Shown here in pieces: positions 52,807-61,320 of a stretch of DNA of 64,000 nt. Numbering within the stretch: the stretch's first letter is position 1; each line of letters begins with the position of its first letter. The position numbers and the translations under genes are program-made. This DNA comes from Bacillota bacterium (GTDB taxonomy: Bacteria; Bacillota; UBA4882; UBA8346): NCBI GenBank assembly GCA_023401925.1, contig JAEXDA010000004.1, forward strand, positions 124,001-188,000, in the 5' to 3' direction. Below the pieces are notes generated by a model, which did no database searches, had not been told where the DNA came from, and was given only the letters and a program-made list of their open reading frames with translations.

Positions 52807-53781
52807 ATGTCCGATCAAATAATGGAAAATAACGCCGGTTTCCAACCGGGACCGATGAACCCGGTTTGTCAAAACGATCAACTCTATACAGTTAAACCCG
52901 GCGATACTATGTTCTTTATTGCCAAGCGTAATAATATTTCCTTGCAGGAACTCATCAATGCCAATCCCCAAATAGCCGATCCTAACACGATTTACCCAGG
53001 CCAAGTGCTTTGTATTCCTATTGGCGGACCGCTGCCATCATGCGGAGGAAACCATACTTACCGTGTTGTCAGTGGTGATACAATGTTTGAAATAGCACGT
53101 CGTTTTGGGATTACCTTGGATGCACTAATTGCTGCCAATCCGCAGATTTCTGATCCGAATTTGATTTTTCCGGGACAGGAAATCTGTGTGCCAGTGCCAG
53201 CCGCGATTCCTTCTGTGCCGGCGCCATCTCCAATGCCAATGCCTATGCCAACACCAATGCCTATGCCTATGCCGACGCCTGTTTTACCAATAATACCAGC
53301 CCCCGGCCCTTGTTTTAATGGTACCTTGTATACTGTCAAGCCCGGAGATACATTATTTGAAATCGCTCGTGCCAATAATATTTCACTTACGGCGTTGATC
53401 GCTGCCAACCCCCAAATTCCCGACCCCAATTTGATTTACCCGGGACAAGTGATATGTTTACCGGGACCGGTATTGGAAGTTCCAACCGCCCCACGACCTT
53501 GCCCGATGCCGTTTCCGATCCAACGGCCTTCTCCAATGCCGGCACCGGTCATGCCGATACGACCGATTCAACCGCCTTGCCCTATGCCGGCTCCAAGACC
53601 TATTGCACCCATTGAACAACCGATGATGCCGATGCCGTTTCCGCCGTTTCCGGCGCCAATGCCGTGTCCTGTTCAGCAGGGAATGGCTCCGATGCCTTTT
53701 TATGTTGTTATACCATGGGATCAATGTCCCCATCGCATGGTTCGAAAAAGAAAACACGGACGACGAAAAAAACATTGTTAG
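52807..53781 (+). CDS. three-LysM protein with Met/Pro-rich linkers, coat- or wall-associated
   Basis: 324 residues from ATG 52807 (GAGGAGGT upstream). Three LysM domains (about 26-71, 84-129, 174-219), each with YTVKPGDT/YRVVSGDT and NPQI.DPN.IYPGQ, are separated by low-complexity linkers such as MPMPMPTPMPMPMPTP. A Pro/Met-rich tail follows, ending HRMVRKRKHGRRKKHC. There is no signal peptide. The architecture resembles the SafA/YaaH-type spore-coat or cortex proteins of endospore formers, made inside the mother cell. A terminator follows. Confidence 0.85.
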   Translation: MSDQIMENNAGFQPGPMNPVCQNDQLYTVKPGDTMFFIAKRNNISLQELINANPQIADPNTIYPGQVLCIPIGGPLPSCGGNHTYRVVSGDTMFEIARRFGITLDALIAANPQISDPNLIFPGQEICVPVPAAIPSVPAPSPMPMPMPTPMPMPMPTPVLPIIPAPGPCFNGTLYTVKPGDTLFEIARANNISLTALIAANPQIPDPNLIYPGQVICLPGPVLEVPTAPRPCPMPFPIQRPSPMPAPVMPIRPIQPPCPMPAPRPIAPIEQPMMPMPFPPFPAPMPCPVQQGMAPMPFYVVIPWDQCPHRMVRKRKHGRRKKHC

Positions 53782-53789
53782 TAATCATT

Positions 53790-53816
53790 AAAGGCCTTTG
53801 GGCCTTTTTTCTTTTA
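53790..53816 (+). terminator. terminator of the LysM gene
   Basis: AAAGGCC and GGCCTTT pair around TTTG, followed by TTTCTTTT. Confidence 0.88.
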
Positions 53817-54022
53817 ATAAATTCATTAAGTTGAGTAATAATAAAAACCGAATCAGCCTAATGATTTATGGGAAATATTTAAAAAGTAAACTTGATAGTT
53901 TTAGCTCATTAAAACATAAGAGTCACTATAAAATCTCATATATTTAAAAAGGGGTTTACCTGTTTCTGGCGAATATTAACTAAATGTTTTTAATTCAAAA
54001 ACGGAGTTTATGGGGATTAAAA

Positions 54023-54784
54023 ATGGATTTAAAGTTAGCATATTTCTATCCAACGCTCATGAATTTATACGGAGATCGGGGGAATGTTCAAACATTAGTA
54101 GAACGATGTCGTTGGCGTGGAATTAACTTACGGATAACAGAAATAGGAATTGGTGATATTACTAGTTTTAGTGGTTATGATTTGGCTTTTTTTGGCGGTG
54201 GACAGGATAAAGAGCAATTCAAGATTGGTGAAGATCTGTTAACCACCAAAGCAGAAAACTTAAAAGCTGCTATTGAAGATGGTTTGGTGATGCTTAATGT
54301 GTGCGGAGGATATCAATTGTTAGGGGAGTATTACCGTCCGCTTCAAGGACCCATTTTAAAGGGCCTTTCAATCCTTGATATGAGGACTGAAGGAGGTAAT
54401 ATGAGAGCCATTGGGAATATGATTGCAGAAGCAATACTGGAAGCGGGGCCCAAAATGTTATTGGTGGGTTTTGAAAACCATTCGGGGCGAACCTTTTTAG
54501 GAAGTCGCTGTACTTCTCTGGCTAAAGTTGTTAAAGGTTTTGGAAATAATGGAGAAGATAAATCCGAAGGCGCCCGGTATTTGAATTGTTTCGGCTGTTA
54601 TTTGCATGGACCGTTATTGCCTAAAAACCCTGGTTTCGCTGATTATTTAATTTCCCTGGCACTAAAACGCAAGTACGGTAAAGCGGATTTAACGCCTTTA
54701 GAAGATATATTGGAAAATCAAACACGCGACTATGTAATAAAACGTGTGGGGAAACGTTCTTTTTTAAAAGGTAAAAGATTATGA
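54023..54784 (+). CDS. gatD: lipid II isoglutaminyl synthase, glutamine amidotransferase subunit GatD
   Basis: 253 residues from ATG 54023; an upstream in-frame ATG at 53984 lacks a good site. It is a CobB/CobQ-type amidotransferase: FGGGQDKEQ at 57-65, the nucleophile in NVCGGYQLLG (Cys94) and the catalytic His195 in CYLHGPLLPKNP. With MurT it amidates D-Glu of lipid II to D-isoglutamine. The stop overlaps the murT start by four bases, so both are co-translated. Confidence 0.93.
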   Translation: MDLKLAYFYPTLMNLYGDRGNVQTLVERCRWRGINLRITEIGIGDITSFSGYDLAFFGGGQDKEQFKIGEDLLTTKAENLKAAIEDGLVMLNVCGGYQLLGEYYRPLQGPILKGLSILDMRTEGGNMRAIGNMIAEAILEAGPKMLLVGFENHSGRTFLGSRCTSLAKVVKGFGNNGEDKSEGARYLNCFGCYLHGPLLPKNPGFADYLISLALKRKYGKADLTPLEDILENQTRDYVIKRVGKRSFLKGKRL

Positions 54785-56124
54785 AATTAAAAAAGAAATT
54801 ATTTATTTTGATATCTGCTACCTTCATTGTGCGTCTGGTATATAATCTTTCAAGATACTTTAACTTTGGCCAAGGGAGCAATATTCCCGGGAAAATAGCA
54901 ATGCGAGTTTTCCCGGGTATCCTTGCCGCTCAAGTTCCTCGCTTTAAAAAGGGATGGATTATGATTACAGGCACCAATGGCAAGACCACTACAACGAAAG
55001 TTTTGGTTGAACTGATGCAAGAATTAGGTTATCGGGTTTGTACCAATTCCTGCGGAGCTAATCTGATATCAGGTATTGTAACTAGCTTATTGCTTACTGA
55101 TACAAAACCCAATGAAGAATATATGGCGGATTATGCCATTTTTGAAATTGATGAAGCAGTGTTAATTAAATCCTTTGAATTATTTAAACCGAAGATTCTA
55201 GTAGTGACCAATTTTTCTCGCGATCAATTAGACAGGTATGGTGAAGTTGATTCCAATGTAAATCGAATTATGGAAATCGTCCGTAATATAGGAAATGATT
55301 GTAAAGTCATCCTCAACGGGAACGACCCTAATGTTGCCCGAATTGGTTGGGTGGTTCAGCCTGATAAACGTTTTTATTTTGGGGTCCGTCAAACCGACAA
55401 TTCAATGGATGATGGTTTGTTGGTAGAGCAAGATACCGCGACGGGATTGGAAACTCTGGACGCTCCCGATCTCAATTTTTGGGCTGAAGATATTCAAACT
55501 GATTTTTTAAGTGGCAGCCATTTTAAAATGGTGTTTGAAAATCGTAGGATAAATGTTAATCTTCAATTGCCCGGGGTTTTTAACATTCAGAATGTTTTGG
55601 CCGCTATATCAGTCTGTTTATCAATTGGCATTGATTTGGAGGAGATTACGCCGCTTTTAAGCAAAATAAAATCAAGTTATGGGCGGAGCGAGCATTTTTG
55701 TTTTCGAGGTCATTCCATTTATTTGTTTTTGGTAAAAAATCCAGTTGGCTTTAATCATATTATTCAATTATTAAATCAAGCCCACGGGCCAAAACGAATT
55801 TTATTTTTGCTCAATGATTTGATTGCAGACGGCACGGATGTATCATGGATATGGGACGTAGCATTAGAAAATCTATGGAAGGTAAGAGAAATTAAAGAGA
55901 TTGCTGCCAGTGGTACTAGGGCTGGTGATATGGCTTTGCGGGTAAAATATGCTAATCCTCCGGATTTTCCTTTAAGTGTTGATTATAGTCCCAGACGCGT
56001 CTTTAAAAAATTGACTGAACGGATGGTGGATGAGGAAGAGTTACTGATATTGGCAAATTATACTGCAATGATTGGATTCCGTCCATATCTTTTAAAAGTA
56101 AGTTCTCGAGAAAAGAATCGATGA
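54781..56124 (+). CDS. murT: lipid II isoglutaminyl synthase, MurT subunit
   Basis: 447 residues of the Mur ligase family with the C-terminal DUF1727 part. The N-terminus carries a hydrophobic segment (8-20). GTNGKTTTTK (64-73) is the ATP loop, EIDEAVL the metal Glu region, and TNFSRDQLDRYGE the central domain. Staphylococcal MurT has a Cys4 zinc ribbon inserted in the central domain; the corresponding region here (about 195-255) contains no Cys-x-x-Cys pairs. It pairs with GatD. Confidence 0.93.
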   Translation: MKLKKKLFILISATFIVRLVYNLSRYFNFGQGSNIPGKIAMRVFPGILAAQVPRFKKGWIMITGTNGKTTTTKVLVELMQELGYRVCTNSCGANLISGIVTSLLLTDTKPNEEYMADYAIFEIDEAVLIKSFELFKPKILVVTNFSRDQLDRYGEVDSNVNRIMEIVRNIGNDCKVILNGNDPNVARIGWVVQPDKRFYFGVRQTDNSMDDGLLVEQDTATGLETLDAPDLNFWAEDIQTDFLSGSHFKMVFENRRINVNLQLPGVFNIQNVLAAISVCLSIGIDLEEITPLLSKIKSSYGRSEHFCFRGHSIYLFLVKNPVGFNHIIQLLNQAHGPKRILFLLNDLIADGTDVSWIWDVALENLWKVREIKEIAASGTRAGDMALRVKYANPPDFPLSVDYSPRRVFKKLTERMVDEEELLILANYTAMIGFRPYLLKVSSREKNR

Positions 56125-56171
56125 TCAGGGAGCAGAGCTTTACCAATATATTTTTACATTTTGATTTATCG

Positions 56172-56197
56172 AGCGCTCCCCTTGGGAGCGCTTTTTG
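56172..56197 (+). terminator. terminator of gatD-murT
   Basis: AGCGCTCCC and GGGAGCGCT form a perfect 9-bp stem around CTT, followed by TTTTT. Confidence 0.92.
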
Positions 56198-56361
56198 AAT
56201 AAAAATATGTTATCATAGGGTATCAACCGTAAAATGATAACTGTAAGTTTATTCTTTGGGGTTGCATTTTTAAATTGCCATCGATCGATAACTTCTGTTG
56301 GTTTGGTCAATGAAATATTTCAAAGGATGAATAAGGTAAGAAAAGAATAGGAGAAAATTTC

Positions 56362-57903
56362 GTGGGAGCGGAAGTAAAACTCAAACGGAGCAAAGATAAA
56401 ACATTCAGTATTGCTTTGGCCGAAATTAGAAATCAGTTGGCTTTTATTAATGCTTGTCTAATATTGGGCGCTCTTGGATTCCGTGGCAATCAAGGGGATT
56501 ATATCATTGCAGGTATTTATTTAGTCTTCAACCTGTTTTGTTTGGTAGTGCCTCCTTTGAAACGTCTTACCACACAGTCTTTTCGCTATATAATTTTATT
56601 GATGGATTTGGTTGTTACAAGTTATATGATTATGAGAACCGGGGGAGTTATCAGCAATCTTTATCCATTTCTGTTTATTCCGGTGATATTATCAATTATG
56701 TGTTACCATTATATTGGAATTCTACTCTGTTGTACAATAATGTCAGCTATTATGATTACCACGGCCTTTTTTTCCGGCACTTTAGTTTGGGACATGGCCG
56801 AGCCCTTGGGCATAAGGATTTCTTATCTCTATTTGACAGGCCTCATCGGCGGTTATTTATTCAAGCAAACATATTCTGTAAAAGAAGAACTATCAAAAAC
56901 TTTAACCCGATGGAATATTGATTTACAACGTTTAAATATTTTTTCTCAAGAAGTGACAGCCAGTTCCGACTTGGATGAAATTTTCAATCAGATTACGAAG
57001 ACAATCCGTCAAACCAGTATTGCTCGAATGATTGCCTTGCTGTTGTTTGACGGAGAAGTTTTAAAAATATATGATACGGAAGGTTGGGACGAAACCTGGA
57101 TTGATCAATATAGCCAAAATCCTTTTAATAAGCAAAGTCTTACGTTAGCCCCGATTATCATCTTTAAAGAACCTTTATTGTGCACCAATATTCGAAAACA
57201 TCCTGAGTTAGTGCGGATTTTTAGCGGAATTCCTATCGAATCCTTATTTGCTTTTCCACTCATAATCAGTGGAGAAGTACTTGGAATGCTTATAGTCAGC
57301 AGCGAGAACAGCCGGGTATTGGGTGAACAGGAAACACAAATATTGACGAGTATCACCAACCAAGCGAGCATGGCGATTCAAAACATCTTGACCATTACGA
57401 CAGAAAAGCGCAAAGCGGATACAGACGGGTTGACCGGACTTTATAACCGCCGTTATTTTAATGAACAAATTGAGTGGCTTGTCGATCGGGCATTGGAACA
57501 GGAACAGCCTTTGTCATTGATATTAATGGATATCGATAATTTCAAAAAATACAATGATACGTATGGTCATCCGGCAGGAGACCAGTTATTGAAAGTTTTG
57601 ACCGCAGCCATCTCAGAAGTTGTTCGTGACCATGATATTTTTGCTCGTTACGGAGGAGAGGAATTTGCAATCATTTTAAGGGATACCCATAATAAATTAG
57701 CTCTTCAGATTGGTGAAAGAATTCGGCAGGTTGTTTTAACGATACCATCCGGAATTTTAAAATGTCCGGTTACCATCTCCATTGGTGTGGGAACACTTCC
57801 TGATCAAGCCTGTGACCGTTTTACATTGCTGGACTTTGTTGATAAATCACTTTATTATGCCAAAAACAATGGAAAAAATCGAGTTTGTTGCGGTTACCAA
57901 TAA
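56362..57903 (+). CDS. membrane-bound GAF-GGDEF diguanylate cyclase
   Basis: 513 residues: about five membrane helices (25-175), a GAF domain (about 195-345) and a C-terminal GGDEF domain. The active-site GGEEF is at 431-435 and the inhibitory I-site RDHD at 422-425, five residues before it, so product inhibition is expected. DGLTGLYNRRYF opens the cyclase domain. It makes c-di-GMP. It starts at GTG 56362, after AGGAGAAAA. The PilZ protein at 51857 is a possible receptor. Confidence 0.93.
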   Translation: MGAEVKLKRSKDKTFSIALAEIRNQLAFINACLILGALGFRGNQGDYIIAGIYLVFNLFCLVVPPLKRLTTQSFRYIILLMDLVVTSYMIMRTGGVISNLYPFLFIPVILSIMCYHYIGILLCCTIMSAIMITTAFFSGTLVWDMAEPLGIRISYLYLTGLIGGYLFKQTYSVKEELSKTLTRWNIDLQRLNIFSQEVTASSDLDEIFNQITKTIRQTSIARMIALLLFDGEVLKIYDTEGWDETWIDQYSQNPFNKQSLTLAPIIIFKEPLLCTNIRKHPELVRIFSGIPIESLFAFPLIISGEVLGMLIVSSENSRVLGEQETQILTSITNQASMAIQNILTITTEKRKADTDGLTGLYNRRYFNEQIEWLVDRALEQEQPLSLILMDIDNFKKYNDTYGHPAGDQLLKVLTAAISEVVRDHDIFARYGGEEFAIILRDTHNKLALQIGERIRQVVLTIPSGILKCPVTISIGVGTLPDQACDRFTLLDFVDKSLYYAKNNGKNRVCCGYQ

Positions 57904-57906
57904 ATT

Positions 57907-58410
57907 TTAAAAGTAATATAGAATGGATAGATTACAAATTACTCCTGCTTGAAAACTGCCATCGGAATGCTCTGACGCTCCAATACCAATTTCAAAGGCC
58001 GGACGTACCAGGTATTTTTGATATTCTACCCCAAAAAAGCCTTGATATCCAAAACGGCTGTTATTGGAACTTGAGTCAGCCCCGTCTTTGAAATTTTTGG
58101 AATAACCCAGAGAGGCACCGATATAGGGCAAGAAATTTTGCCGCTTTTCCAAATTAAAAATACCCCGAAGTCCGATTGCATAATTTCCAGTTGTTGAAGT
58201 GTCTTTTTGAGACATAGCGACTGAAAAGACCGGTTGGATATAATAGTCCTTTTGATAAGGAATTTTTAAACTGAAGCCGCTTGCGATATTGGAGAATTGC
58301 CAGCCGACCGCGGAATCGCGCCGGATTATATCATCGGTTGCGAAACAAGGAGTGGTAATGCTTAGGGATAATATGATTCCAATCACTGCATTCAGGAATC
58401 TTTTCTGCAT
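57907..58410 (-). CDS. secreted beta-barrel-like protein, possible outer-membrane protein
   Basis: 167 residues from ATG 58410 (GAGAGGTGG upstream). A clear signal peptide (KR near the start, hydrophobic VIGIILSLSIT, cleavage after CFA) is followed by alternating short strands such as FLPYIGASLGYSKN, FGYQGFFGVEYQKYL and RPAFEIGIGAS. The protein ends LSILYYF, a terminal aromatic residue as in the beta-signal of outer-membrane barrels. This is unexpected in a monoderm. It ends 4 bases from the convergent cyclase gene. Confidence 0.65.
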   Translation of the reverse strand: MQKRFLNAVIGIILSLSITTPCFATDDIIRRDSAVGWQFSNIASGFSLKIPYQKDYYIQPVFSVAMSQKDTSTTGNYAIGLRGIFNLEKRQNFLPYIGASLGYSKNFKDGADSSSNNSRFGYQGFFGVEYQKYLVRPAFEIGIGASEHSDGSFQAGVICNLSILYYF

Positions 58411-58756
58411 CGGAACCACCTCTCTAATTTGACTTATCCCTAATTTCGTAACATTTATCCGGTTTCCTGCAGTTACCGTACTTTTCCGAGTACAGGAAGA
58501 AACAGGCAAAAAAATCAAGGAATCATTTTAGGTCATCATCATGCATCATCCATCACCTACTCTATTTTACATTTTTGACAAAATTTCTTCATTATGATGC
58601 GTTTTAAGGAGATTATTGTTTATTTCTGATCGTTAGCATGATTTAATAATGACGAGAGAGTGTTATAATGAATAAGTATCAAGGTGAATTCTTTTGCGAT
58701 TCAACTCGTACCTCTTTCTATAAATCATTCAATATCAAGTATGATTATGGGGCCCC
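58411..58756. other. 346-base divergent spacer
   Basis: Holds the start signals of the beta-barrel gene (minus) and of the esterase gene (plus). TATAAT occurs at 58664-58669 without a good -35 box. No RNA or protein gene seen. Confidence 0.4.
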
Positions 58757-59542
58757 ATGATGTTAAACAGTGTCCAAACATTTGAAGATAAAATTTCCAT
58801 ATATATAGCTGGGGATTCTACCGCATGCAACTATGAAGCAGCCCGGACTCCGCGGACCGGATGGGGACAAGTGCTGGGTCGATTCTTTACGGATCAGGTC
58901 ATTATAAAAAATGAAGCTATCTCCGGTCGAAGTTCTATGAGTTTCATTAACGAAGGTGCTTTAGAAAAAATTGAGAGTCAAATTACACCGGGAGATTATT
59001 TATTCATTCAATTCGGTCATAATGATGAAAAGAAAGAAGATCCTGCCCGGTATACCGAAGCCTGTACCACTTTTAAGGTGTATTTGACTCAATATATCCA
59101 GAGTGCACGGAACAAACAAGCTGTTCCAGTTTTGTTAACTCCCATTCATCGTTGCCAATTTGGTCAAAATGGCAAAATAATGTCGACCCATGGCGATTAC
59201 CCCAAGGCAATGCTGGAACTTGCTGTCTTGGAACAAGTTCCGGTCATTGATCTCACCGAACAGACCCGTATTTTGATAGAGCGGGTTGGACCCGAAAAGT
59301 CCAACCTGTTCTTTATGAATCTTAAACCTGGAGAGTTCTCCAATTATCCGAACGGCTCCCGGGATAATACCCACCTTCGGCAGGAAGGAGCCTTGGAAAT
59401 AGCCCGCTTAGTGACGGTGGGCATCCGTCAAGTTAAATTGCCGTTGGAAAAATATATTCGACCCGAACTCAACCACCACCGGCTGAAGCCGGTGAGTTCT
59501 TTGGCCGACTGCAAGTCGGCTAGGATTCAAACCCGAAGGTAA
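58757..59542 (+). CDS. SGNH/GDSL esterase, rhamnogalacturonan acetylesterase-like
   Basis: 261 residues, no signal peptide. IAGDSTACN (block I Ser), NEAISGRSSMSF (block II/oxyanion), FGHND (block III Asn) and DNTHLRQEG (block V Asp and His) match the rhamnogalacturonan acetylesterase group. It probably deacetylates imported pectin fragments. The true domain ends near residue 238; the last ~20 residues (HHRLKPVSSLADCKSARIQT) are encoded by a palindromic repeat that begins at 59475, so the natural stop was probably displaced by that insertion. Confidence 0.87.
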   Translation: MMLNSVQTFEDKISIYIAGDSTACNYEAARTPRTGWGQVLGRFFTDQVIIKNEAISGRSSMSFINEGALEKIESQITPGDYLFIQFGHNDEKKEDPARYTEACTTFKVYLTQYIQSARNKQAVPVLLTPIHRCQFGQNGKIMSTHGDYPKAMLELAVLEQVPVIDLTEQTRILIERVGPEKSNLFFMNLKPGEFSNYPNGSRDNTHLRQEGALEIARLVTVGIRQVKLPLEKYIRPELNHHRLKPVSSLADCKSARIQTRR

Positions 59543-59590
59543 TTTGTTCAGCTCAAGCTTTCGGCTAAAGCCGAGGGTTTGAATCCCTGT
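59475..59590. repeat. composite palindromic element of stacked hairpins
   Basis: Three hairpins: CACCGGCTGAAGCCGGTG (59477-59494), GCCGACTGCAAGTCGGC (59504-59520) and CTTTCGGCTAAAGCCGAGGG (about 59557). In addition, GGATTCAAACCC (59523-59534) pairs with GGGTTTGAATCC (about 59574). The first part lies inside the esterase reading frame. Related motifs occur at 8480-8630. Confidence 0.75.
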
Positions 59591-59601
59591 AGTTGAGACA
59601 A

Positions 59602-59931
59602 TCAGCTTTCCAAAACCGGAAATTGGTCCGGAACCGAAAGTACTTGTTGATGAAGGACGATGGGGTCGGAAATAAGACTATACTTTGCATCCTCCGGATA
59701 GCAGACTGCGATTTGAGGTTGGGGTCCGGCGAATCTGTAGATAGCCTCAAAGTTCTCCCAGTATGAAATCATGAAAAAATGTTCCCATTCATCTTGGGTT
59801 TGACTATGGATGTAAGCTCCCAGATTGCCGGGAATGGCTCTGGTTTCGGCAACTCCCGTTTGAAGTAAATATTCCCGAAATTCATAAGCTTTTTCACGTG
59901 GTACGATTCCGTGCCAGGAACGGGCGATCAT
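59602..59931 (-). CDS. antibiotic biosynthesis monooxygenase (ABM) domain protein
   Basis: 109 residues with a single ABM-like ferredoxin fold: MIARSWHGIVPREKAYEFREY at the start and HFFMISYWENFEAIYRFAG as the typical middle segment. Similar small proteins are heme-degrading or quinol-forming monooxygenases, but no specific catalytic residue can be assigned. GGGAGGAAGG precedes the ATG. It lies 56 bases downstream of fabG on the same strand and is probably co-transcribed with it. Confidence 0.78.
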   Translation of the reverse strand: MIARSWHGIVPREKAYEFREYLLQTGVAETRAIPGNLGAYIHSQTQDEWEHFFMISYWENFEAIYRFAGPQPQIAVCYPEDAKYSLISDPIVLHQQVLSVPDQFPVLES

Positions 59932-59987
59932 CGATACGCCTTCCTCCCATGATAAGAATTTTATTGCCCGATTGTTCGGTAGATTAA

Positions 59988-60740
59988 CTAACCCATGACC
60001 ATGCCGCCATCGACATTGATAACTTGTCCCGTCACATATTTTGCCAAATCAGAAACGAGGAATAATACTACACCGGCTACATCTTCGGGTTTACCGGAGC
60101 GATTCATAGGGACTTGGGCCAGAAGTTTTTGGGTTGCTTCTTCTGACAATCCATGAGTCATATCCGATTGAATGAATCCGGGTGCTACAGCATTGACAGT
60201 GATCCCACGTTCAGCAAGTTCCCGGGCGGTTGTTTTGGTAAGACCAATCAAACCTGCTTTGGATGCCGAGTAATTGGCTTGTCCGATATTCCCCATAAGG
60301 CCGGATACACTGGCAATGTTGACTATACTGCCGGAATTTTGTTTCAACATTTGTTTGGATACTAATTTCGTACAAACAAAGGCTCCGGTTAAATTGACTT
60401 TTAATACCAGCTCCCAATCGTCTTGTTTCATCATCATCAGACGGGCATCCCGGGTAATTCCGGCATTATTGACCAAAATGTCGATACGGGAGAAACGATT
60501 GGTAATCGCTTTTACAACCCCTTTGGTTGATTCGTCGGAAGCTACGTCATGTTTCAATGCCAATGTTTCAACGTGATATTTTTGGGCAATTTCCTCAGCT
60601 GTAGAAAGAGCCATTGTTTCATTGATATCTGTAATTACAACATTGGCTTTTTCTACAGCCAGCCTTTCGGCGATGGCACGGCCAAGTCCTCTGGCGCTGC
60701 CGGTAATTAAGGCTACTTTATTTTTTAATCCCAATTCCAT
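59988..60740 (-). CDS. fabG: 3-oxoacyl-ACP reductase FabG
   Basis: 250 residues from ATG 60740 (AAAGGAG upstream). TGSARGLG is the cofactor turn, NNAGITRDARLMMMK the typical FabG segment, and SVSG, YSASK supply Ser, Tyr and Lys. VAPGFIQSDMT and the end GQVINVDGGMVMG fit FabG. It reduces 3-ketoacyl-ACP with NADPH. It is divergently placed from a dehydratase/thioesterase/ketosynthase set and may provide the ketoreductase of that pathway. Confidence 0.9.
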   Translation of the reverse strand: MELGLKNKVALITGSARGLGRAIAERLAVEKANVVITDINETMALSTAEEIAQKYHVETLALKHDVASDESTKGVVKAITNRFSRIDILVNNAGITRDARLMMMKQDDWELVLKVNLTGAFVCTKLVSKQMLKQNSGSIVNIASVSGLMGNIGQANYSASKAGLIGLTKTTARELAERGITVNAVAPGFIQSDMTHGLSEEATQKLLAQVPMNRSGKPEDVAGVVLFLVSDLAKYVTGQVINVDGGMVMG

Positions 60741-60940
60741 CGTTTTTCTCCTTTGAACTAAAATAAAAAAAGTATCGAACATATTTATTCTCTTTGGAGA
60801 AGTTTTTCCCTTTCATGATACGGTAAACAATAAAGTTACGATGGTAAGTGATATGGGGATTAAATTTAGATGATTGTGGCAAAAAATTATTAATGAAACG
60901 GGATTTGAGGAAAGCATCGAGAATGATAAAATCCTTAGAA

Positions 60941-60969
60941 TTGCAATTTGAAGCAAAATTTGGTACAAT
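60941..60969 (+). promoter_or_regulatory. sigma-A promoter of a possible small RNA or of the dehydratase operon
   Basis: TTGCAA (60941-60946), 17 bases, TACAAT (60964-60969). Confidence 0.55.
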
Positions 60970-61145
60970 AAAAACCTAAGAGAATAAAGTTTAATGCGAA
61001 AAAAACATTGTTTTTCGGCTTTGGACGGGATGCGATGGACAAAACATAATATTTTGGCATTTGCAAAGGATTAACCTAAATTAGCTATAGTGGACCCGCG
61101 AGGTTTATTTTTTGGATGCTAGCGAGAAAGAATATTGAAGAAACT

Positions 61146-61182
61146 GCTGGTGGTAGGCTTTGAAGCTCACCAGCTTCTTTTA
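61146..61182 (+). terminator. terminator-like hairpin upstream of the dehydratase gene
   Basis: GCTGGTG (61146-61152) pairs with CACCAGC (61168-61174), followed by TTCTTTTAT. Confidence 0.5.
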
Positions 61183-61320
61183 TGGGAGCGTATCTTTGTG
61201 CAAGCCGCAAATGCTAGATTGGTTGCAAGAAGATTATTTGGAAGCAAATATTTTTTGATATGCAGAAGGAAAATCCTTTTCCACGGAAGAAACTAGTATG
61301 TTATTTGGATTGACAACCAC

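Larger units (their letters stand above)
60741..61320 (+). other. 580-base intergenic region with a possible small RNA
   Basis: No protein gene. A promoter at 60941-60969 and a terminator-like hairpin at 61146-61182 bracket about 205 bases without a good open frame, which could be a small RNA or a leader. The sequence between 61183 and the next gene lacks a clear ribosome site. Confidence 0.4.
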
